A stretch of 25,479 bases of DNA from positions 1 to 25,479 of the forward strand of contig CALFPO010000031.1 in the NCBI GenBank assembly GCA_937919165.1, written 5' to 3'. The stretch is from an uncultured Bacillota bacterium (GTDB taxonomy: Bacteria > Bacillota_I > Bacilli_A > Erysipelotrichales > Erysipelotrichaceae). Position numbers and translations under genes: made by a program. This document shows, one piece after another, positions 20,952-25,479 of the stretch. The notes beneath the pieces are model-generated. The model had not been told where the DNA came from. It saw nothing but the letters and a program-made list of their open reading frames with translations, and searched no databases. Positions within the stretch are counted from its first letter, which is position 1, and the number at the start of each line of letters is the position of its first letter.

Positions 20952-21485
20952 ATGAATCTAAAGCAATACAAAATCGTTACAAAAGTGCTGGCTGCCCTGC
21001 TTGCGGCATTGACTATAGCCAACATCTACAGCTCATTCTTTGTGGAAATATCGATGGAGCAGAAGATCTCAAACATCCTGCTTTCATTGACGGCAATGTT
21101 CGCAATCTTCTATATCCTGGTCGGATGCACCAAGAAGGAAGGCGCAAAATACTATCAGATGTTCATGATTGCCTACACGGTGACCATCATGCTGCTGATA
21201 TTCTTCAATAGGGCACGTGCACCATTCTCGATATTCTTCAATCTGATCATCTATGGATGTCTTTGCGTACTATCGGCTGCAAAAGATCTAGGCGAAAGGA
21301 ATTCCAAGATATTGGCCTATACAATTGTAGTGCTTAGTGTAGTTGCGCTAATGTTCAACTTCAATTCAGCTCAGGCAACATTTTATGCAAACATCTGTCG
21401 TGCGTTGCGTCTAACCTTATCTGTAACCTTGTTGGCAATGGTTACCGCCAAATATAAGGACAAGGATTCAAGAAACGCAAAGTAA
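20952..21485 (+). CDS. Six-helix integral membrane protein of unknown function
   Basis: From ATG 20952 this gene gives 177 residues; an upstream ATG at 20946 and a longer in-frame extension exist. AAAGGAG (20936-20942) is nine bases from 20952 but only three from 20946, so 20952 is preferred. About six hydrophobic segments are visible, at roughly 11-31, 40-59, 68-86, 91-109, 117-137 and 147-165, with a charged KDLGERNSK loop between the fourth and fifth. I recognise no family motif. It is a single-gene unit: own -10 box, a terminator before it (20846) and one after (21514). Both ends of the protein are short and basic. Confidence 0.8.
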   Translation: MNLKQYKIVTKVLAALLAALTIANIYSSFFVEISMEQKISNILLSLTAMFAIFYILVGCTKKEGAKYYQMFMIAYTVTIMLLIFFNRARAPFSIFFNLIIYGCLCVLSAAKDLGERNSKILAYTIVVLSVVALMFNFNSAQATFYANICRALRLTLSVTLLAMVTAKYKDKDSRNAK

Positions 21486-21513
21486 GCAAACCATCAACAT
21501 TATTTAGACAAAC

Positions 21514-21534
21514 AAAGCCCATCTAGGGCTTTTT
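21514..21534 (+). terminator. Rho-independent terminator
   Basis: The stem AAAGCCC / GGGCTTT with a five-base loop runs into TT, giving a TTTTT tract. It lies 28 bases after the stop codon of the membrane protein gene and separates it from the rapZ operon. Confidence 0.85.
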
Positions 21535-21583
21535 GCATTAGCCAGAAGAAGATGCATGATAGGAAACACCAGTGAATGTGGTA

Positions 21584-21589
21584 TATAAT
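21584..21589 (+). promoter_or_regulatory. -10 box of the rapZ-yvcK-whiA operon
   Basis: A consensus TATAAT ends six bases before the rapZ ATG in the context GTATATAAT, the same nine bases as before uvrB. No Shine-Dalgarno lies between. The predicted start is at the codon itself, so the message is probably leaderless. Confidence 0.55.
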
Positions 21590-21595
21590 TGAGAT

Positions 21596-22438
21596 ATGAA
21601 AAAGATAGTGCTTATTTCCGGAATATCCGGTGCAGGAAAGACCGTAGCGACCAACATTTTGGAAGATATGGGTTATACCTGCATGGACCAATATCCTGTT
21701 GAACTTTTTCCTGATTTGCTTGAACTGATCAAGGACGACAATTCGATCAAGTACGACAAGGTGGCTATGACCATCAATCTGTCTGATCTTGACTATGTCT
21801 ACAACTATGTCTCAAACAATGATGTGGAAGTGAAGCTGATACTGCTTAGCGCCAGTCGCGACAGCATAATCAACCGCTATAAGTTCTCGCGTCGTGTCCA
21901 TCCGCTGGTCATCGCCAATACGGCTGCGACAATCGAAGAGGCCTATGACATCGAGAAGAGCCATATCGACAGCTTCAAGAAGAAGCATATGCACATCATC
22001 GATACCACCAATCTGGACAAGAAGCAGCTGAAGGAAAAGCTGGACAAGATCATGAAGTATGATGACTTCAACAATCTGGCCATAACCTTCGAATCTTTTG
22101 GCTTCAAGAATGGTGTGCCTGATGATGCGGATCTGGTGCTTGATGTCAGGATGCTGGACAATCCTTTCTATGTGGACAAGCTCAAGAAGAAAACCGGAAA
22201 CGACAAGCCCGTCAGGGAATATGTGCTGAATTCCAAGCGTACGCAGGACTATCTTAAGCGTCTTATAAGATATTTGGATTTCACCTTCAAGGCTTATGAT
22301 AACGAAGAGAAAAGGCACTTGACGATCTGCATCGGCTGTACAGGCGGTCAGCATCGTAGTGTGGTGGTTGCCAACTATCTTTATGCCAACTATAAAGACA
22401 AGTACATGTGCTACCTGAAACATAAAGAACTCAAATGA
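21596..22438 (+). CDS. rapZ: RapZ/YvcJ family nucleotide-binding protein
   Basis: The 280-residue protein has Walker A GISGAGKT at residues 9-16, an RYKFSRRVHPL segment typical of the family, and the conserved C-terminal ICIGCTGGQHRSVVVANYL. In E. coli RapZ is an adaptor that directs RNase E to the small RNA GlmZ. In Bacillota the homologue YvcJ binds and hydrolyses nucleotides and was linked to competence. The motif usually reading DNLP reads DQYPVELFPDLL here. It starts an operon with yvcK and whiA, the classic Gram-positive order, and overlaps yvcK by four bases. A -10 box lies six bases before the ATG. Confidence 0.95.
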   Translation: MKKIVLISGISGAGKTVATNILEDMGYTCMDQYPVELFPDLLELIKDDNSIKYDKVAMTINLSDLDYVYNYVSNNDVEVKLILLSASRDSIINRYKFSRRVHPLVIANTAATIEEAYDIEKSHIDSFKKKHMHIIDTTNLDKKQLKEKLDKIMKYDDFNNLAITFESFGFKNGVPDDADLVLDVRMLDNPFYVDKLKKKTGNDKPVREYVLNSKRTQDYLKRLIRYLDFTFKAYDNEEKRHLTICIGCTGGQHRSVVVANYLYANYKDKYMCYLKHKELK

Positions 22439-23361
22439 AGAAAGTAACAGTGATCGGTGGAGGTCATGGCCTATCCACCATCCTTAAGGGCATCAGGAAT
22501 ATCGAAGATATAGACATTTCGGCTGTCGTGACGGTTGCGGATGACGGCGGTTCGACCGGACGCATCAGAAAAAGATACGGCATACCGGCAGTAGGCGACA
22601 TCAGAAATGTGCTTTTGTCGTTGTCGGATGCCGATCCATTGCTTAAGGAACTGATGGATTATCGCTTTGAGGGAAATGATGACACCGATGTATCTGGGCA
22701 TTCCCTGGGAAATCTGATATTGGCGGCCTTGACCGACATATCAAGCTCTTTCGATAAAGCTATCGGCATAACGTCGAATCTGCTCAACGTAAAAGGCAAG
22801 ATTATTCCTTCAACGCTAGAGAATGTAACTCTATATGCCGTGATGGATGACGATACGATCGTCAAAGGCGAGGCCAACATTCCCAGCATGACCCATGAGA
22901 TAACCAAGGTCTTCTATCGCGATGAGGTAGATGCCAATCCTGAGGCAATCAAGGCCATCATGGAAGCCGATCTCATAATATATGGTATCGGATCGCTTTA
23001 TACCTCAATCCTTTCAAATACGATCATCAGAGGCATCTCGAAAGCCTTGAATGAGACCAAGGCCAGAAAGGTCTATTTCGCCAACTGCATGACCCAATCT
23101 AATGAAACATACAACTACGATCTTGATGATCATCTTAAGGCGCTTGAAAGCCATGGAACCAAGGTCGATACGATCATCACTCACAGCAACATCATTCCTG
23201 AAGAGATCAGAAAACGCTATGCAGCCCAGGATTCCATCGAAGTGGTGAATCACCATGGTTTCGATGCGGAGGTCTTGAGCGAGGATCTGCTGGTTTTCGA
23301 TGATGGCCTTGTCAGACATGATCCTGAGAAGATAAAGAAAGTCATAGAGAGGATACTCTAA
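22435..23361 (+). CDS. yvcK: YvcK/CofD-like gluconeogenesis factor
   Basis: The 308-residue protein matches YvcK: N-terminal Rossmann-type VIGGGHGLSTILKGIR, then VTVADDGGSTGRIRKRYGIPAVGDIRNVLLSLSD (about 32-65), GHSLGNLILAAL and a YGIGSLYTSIL motif. YvcK proteins bind UDP-sugars, such as UDP-GlcNAc, and are needed for cell shape and growth on gluconeogenic carbon sources in Bacillus subtilis. The gene begins inside the end of rapZ (ATGA) and its stop shares one base with the whiA ATG (TAATG). Both junctions indicate translational coupling. Its length and motifs are normal. Confidence 0.96.
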   Translation: MKKVTVIGGGHGLSTILKGIRNIEDIDISAVVTVADDGGSTGRIRKRYGIPAVGDIRNVLLSLSDADPLLKELMDYRFEGNDDTDVSGHSLGNLILAALTDISSSFDKAIGITSNLLNVKGKIIPSTLENVTLYAVMDDDTIVKGEANIPSMTHEITKVFYRDEVDANPEAIKAIMEADLIIYGIGSLYTSILSNTIIRGISKALNETKARKVYFANCMTQSNETYNYDLDDHLKALESHGTKVDTIITHSNIIPEEIRKRYAAQDSIEVVNHHGFDAEVLSEDLLVFDDGLVRHDPEKIKKVIERIL

Positions 23362-24296
23362 TGTCATTCACGACCGACATCAAGCAAGAGATAGCCAACA
23401 ACGAGCTCAAGGACCATTGCGCCAAGGCCCAGCTTTCGGCACTCATTCAGCTGACCAGTTCCCTTACCATCGGCAAGGGAGGCTTTGGTTTGGCGGTAAG
23501 AAGCGAGAACGCTACGACGGCCAAGCGTATCGTCTATCTGATGAAGAAACTCTATCAGGTCAAGACCGATCTGACCGTCACAAAGAAGACCAATCTCAAG
23601 AAGAACAATGTCTATCGCATCAGGATCGACGAAAGGGCCAACGAGATCCTTGAGGACCTTGGCCTATATACCGACAAGGGCCTGCAGTCCCATCCAAGCC
23701 GCGACATCGTCGCCAAGGAATGCTGCGCCAGAGCCTATCTGGCTGGAGCCTTTCTGGCCTATGGAACCTGCAACAGCCCAAACAAGGCCAGCTATCATCT
23801 GGAGATATCGCTGTCGGAAATTGAACATTCAAACTTCATCGTCAGACTCTTTGCGCGCTTTGAGATAGGCGCCAAGATCGTCAAGAGAAGAAGCCGCTAC
23901 ATCGTCTATGTCAAGAAGGCCGACTATATATCAGACTTCCTGGCTCTGATCGGCGCCCATGATGCCATGATGGAATTCGAGGATGAAAGAATAAGCCGCG
24001 ATATGAAGAATTCCCTGACCAGAATCGACAACTGTGAGATCGCCAATGAGGTCAAGACCTTGAAGGCGGCCGAGAAGCAGATCGAATATATGGAACAGCT
24101 GAGAAACTCAAGAAAATACGACTTCATCAATGAAAAGCTGAAGAACGTGATAGAACTCAGACTAAAGTATCAGGATTATTCATTGATGGAACTATGCGAG
24201 GCATACCAGAGCACCTATGGCGAGAACATCTCCAAGTCAGGAATGAAGCATCGTATAGATAAGATTGAAAGCATTGCGAGGACTCTAGACATATGA
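23361..24296 (+). CDS. whiA: DNA-binding protein WhiA
   Basis: The 311-residue protein starts SFTTDIKQEIANNELKDHCAKAQLSALIQ, typical of WhiA. It contains the two-part LAGLIDADG-like core, visible as LAGAFLAYGTCNSPNKASYHLEI, and finishes with an HTH (YSLMELCEAYQSTYGENISKSGMKHRIDKI). WhiA occurs widely in Gram-positive bacteria. It controls sporulation genes in Streptomyces, while in Bacillus it affects cell division and chromosome segregation. It is the third gene of the rapZ-yvcK-whiA cluster and overlaps the following SDR gene by four bases (ATGA). Whether it is autoregulated is not visible in the sequence. Confidence 0.96.
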   Translation: MSFTTDIKQEIANNELKDHCAKAQLSALIQLTSSLTIGKGGFGLAVRSENATTAKRIVYLMKKLYQVKTDLTVTKKTNLKKNNVYRIRIDERANEILEDLGLYTDKGLQSHPSRDIVAKECCARAYLAGAFLAYGTCNSPNKASYHLEISLSEIEHSNFIVRLFARFEIGAKIVKRRSRYIVYVKKADYISDFLALIGAHDAMMEFEDERISRDMKNSLTRIDNCEIANEVKTLKAAEKQIEYMEQLRNSRKYDFINEKLKNVIELRLKYQDYSLMELCEAYQSTYGENISKSGMKHRIDKIESIARTLDI

Positions 24297-25081
24297 GAAC
24301 CGTACTGATCACAGGAGCCAGCAGCGGAATAGGCAAGGCTTTTGCCTATCGCTTTGCGAAAGAAGGCTACAGACTGGTGCTTGTCGCCAGAAGGGAAGAG
24401 CTGCTCAAGCAGGTCAGCGAAGACATCGAGAAGCGATACGGCATGAAGGTTCTCTATTTCCCTTGTGATATTGCTACCGATCCAAAGGAGGTCTATGATG
24501 TCTGCAAAGAAAACGGCATCCAGATAGATATCCTTGTGAACAATGCCGGCTATGGCGATTATGGCAGGTTCATCGATGGCGACATCGATAAGCTGCAGGG
24601 CATGATTGATCTAAACTGCAGGTCTCTTACAGCCTTGACCTACTATTTCATCAAGGATATGAAACAGAACGGTTATGGTCATATCATCAACGTGGCATCG
24701 GTCGCATCGTTCATGCCTGGACCAAACATGGCTGTCTATTATGCCACCAAGGCCTATGTCCTGTCCTTCTCCCTGGCACTAAGGGAAGAACTCAAAAGCG
24801 ACAACATCCATGTATCGGTTCTATGCCCTGCTCCGACGAAATCGCCATTCTGGGATGTAGCAGGCGGAACTACCTCTGCAGCCTATGACAACGTCTTTGC
24901 GCGCACGCCTGGAGACGCAGCAGAGACAGGCTACAAAGCCTATAAAAAAGATAAAGCCTATATGATTGACGGATTATCCTACAAGATACTGATCTCTATA
25001 GTGAGGCATATGCCGCTAGAGATGGCTGCCAAGGCCATAGGCTATATCCAATCAAAGACAAAAGACAAGAAAGGAGTTTGA
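24293..25081 (+). CDS. Classical short-chain dehydrogenase/reductase (DltE-like)
   Basis: The 262-residue enzyme has TGASSGIG at residues 7-14, NNAG at 83-86, Ser137 and the Tyr150-x-x-x-Lys154 active site (YYATK). The segment VLCPAPTKSPFWDVAG, the long C-terminal half and the helix IVRHMPLEMAAKAIGY resemble the DltE/YqjQ-type group, often annotated simply as SDR family oxidoreductase. The substrate is unknown. The gene is coupled to whiA by a four-base overlap. Its stop codon lies inside the ribosome site to start-codon interval of the double-glycine leader gene, so all five genes from rapZ may be one transcript. This SDR is unrelated to the catabolic operon SDRs in context. Confidence 0.88.
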   Translation: MRTVLITGASSGIGKAFAYRFAKEGYRLVLVARREELLKQVSEDIEKRYGMKVLYFPCDIATDPKEVYDVCKENGIQIDILVNNAGYGDYGRFIDGDIDKLQGMIDLNCRSLTALTYYFIKDMKQNGYGHIINVASVASFMPGPNMAVYYATKAYVLSFSLALREELKSDNIHVSVLCPAPTKSPFWDVAGGTTSAAYDNVFARTPGDAAETGYKAYKKDKAYMIDGLSYKILISIVRHMPLEMAAKAIGYIQSKTKDKKGV

Positions 25082-25086
25082 TTGCC

Positions 25087-25479
25087 ATGAAAACAAAAGA
25101 AGAATTAGAAAAGTTGAAAGAAGGGTATGAATCATTGAAATCAGAACTAAGAACGCTTAATGATGAAGAACTTTCGCAGGTAACTGGCGGTTCAACTGAA
25201 GAAGATGCTCCAGAAGAATTCGATTGCGGCAAATGGGTATTTCGCGGCCATATCACAAAATATGCTGAAGCCTATAGAAATCAGATGCTTTATCTGGTCA
25301 GCCATGATGGAGATGAATACTATTACGGTCTATTGATAGATTCGTTTGAAGCTGAACGTACGCTATGGACCTTAAGAAAGCATGATATGCAATGCGAAGA
25401 ACATAACGGCGTAAGATTCATCGGCTGGATCGAAGTATCCGGAGACGACTTCTATCTATACAGAGAAAGGATCAAATAG
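25087..25479 (+). CDS. Double-glycine leader peptide with long C-terminal cargo (RiPP or secreted-effector-like)
   Basis: The 130-residue protein starts with a charged, helical leader that ends in LRTLNDEELSQVTGG (residues 21-35), the pattern of bacteriocin/double-glycine leaders cut by PCAT or C39-peptidase exporters. Cleavage after Gly35 would release a 95-residue cargo rich in Tyr, Trp, Phe, Asp and Glu, with only two cysteines (47 and 103) and no obvious repeats. It is larger than usual class II bacteriocins and resembles a small folded domain. ATG 25087 is chosen because AAGGAG lies ten bases upstream; a TTG at 25078 is too near. The preceding SDR stop overlaps that interval. No exporter, peptidase or immunity gene is visible. 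The gene ends at the last base of the window. Confidence 0.75.
   Translation: MKTKEELEKLKEGYESLKSELRTLNDEELSQVTGGSTEEDAPEEFDCGKWVFRGHITKYAEAYRNQMLYLVSHDGDEYYYGLLIDSFEAERTLWTLRKHDMQCEEHNGVRFIGWIEVSGDDFYLYRERIK

Noticed and set aside
21812..22423. Minus-strand reading frame of 203 codons inside rapZ
   Set aside because: It lies fully opposite rapZ, whose motifs are unmistakable; no promoter or ribosome site supports it.
25078..25086. TTG at 25078 as the start of the double-glycine leader protein
   Set aside because: It is one base from the AAGGAG site, too close for initiation; ATG 25087 has proper spacing and starts the leader pattern cleanly.

Overview
The window looks like chromosomal DNA from a Gram-positive Bacillota, most probably an anaerobic gut-type Erysipelotrichia-like or clostridium-like organism. 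This placement is inferred. It rests on the rapZ-yvcK-whiA cluster, a diderm-free lipoprotein ABC importer, strong AGGAGG-type ribosome sites and a purine-rich, moderate-GC coding style. No gene-free stretch is longer than about 260 bases, and I see no rRNA, tRNA, insertion sequence or CRISPR array.

Layout. (1) 1-749, minus strand: start of the str operon, rpsL then rpsG (cut by the window edge), with an extended -10 promoter and a leader holding two hairpins. (2) 884-5291, plus strand: DUF2804 protein, a large GH106-like glycoside hydrolase and rhamnulose-1-phosphate aldolase (RhaD), a deoxysugar catabolic operon. (3) 5310-5777, minus strand: two small paralogous Cro/C1-type HTH proteins with their own GAAA-loop terminator. 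(4) 5876-8453, plus strand: uvrB and a YczE/YitT-type membrane protein, ending in a 24-bp perfect palindrome that also ends the convergent AraC-family regulator (8460-9311, minus).

(5) 9516-20856, plus strand: the centrepiece, an approximately 11-kb catabolic operon read divergently from the AraC regulator. It encodes a sugar ABC importer (ATPase with two cassettes, one permease, one lipoprotein), an enolase-superfamily sugar-acid dehydratase, a degenerate SDR, a canonical SDR, a seven-bladed propeller lactonase, an RraA-like protein, a KDPG-type aldolase fused to a VOC-like domain, an MFS transporter and a small acidic protein. Dehydrogenase + lactonase + dehydratase + aldolase, with no sugar or KDG kinase, spells a non-phosphorylative Entner-Doudoroff-like route: sugar to lactone to aldonate to 2-keto-3-deoxy acid to pyruvate plus an aldehyde. 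The substrate cannot be read from sequence. A 6-deoxyhexose such as rhamnose or fucose is a reasonable guess because rhaD lies nearby.

(6) 20952-21485: an unrecognised six-helix membrane protein between two terminators. (7) 21596-25479: rapZ-yvcK-whiA, then a DltE-like SDR and a small protein with a double-glycine (bacteriocin-type) leader and an unusually long, aromatic-rich cargo. The five genes are translationally packed, with 3- to 4-base overlaps between the first four and an overlap of ribosome site and stop codon at the last. That last gene is the most promising lead to something undescribed, but the window ends exactly at its stop codon, so any exporter or modifying enzyme is out of view.

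A recurring oddity is that uvrB, rapZ and the AraC gene have -10 boxes 4 to 7 bases from the start codon and no Shine-Dalgarno sequence, which suggests leaderless transcripts.
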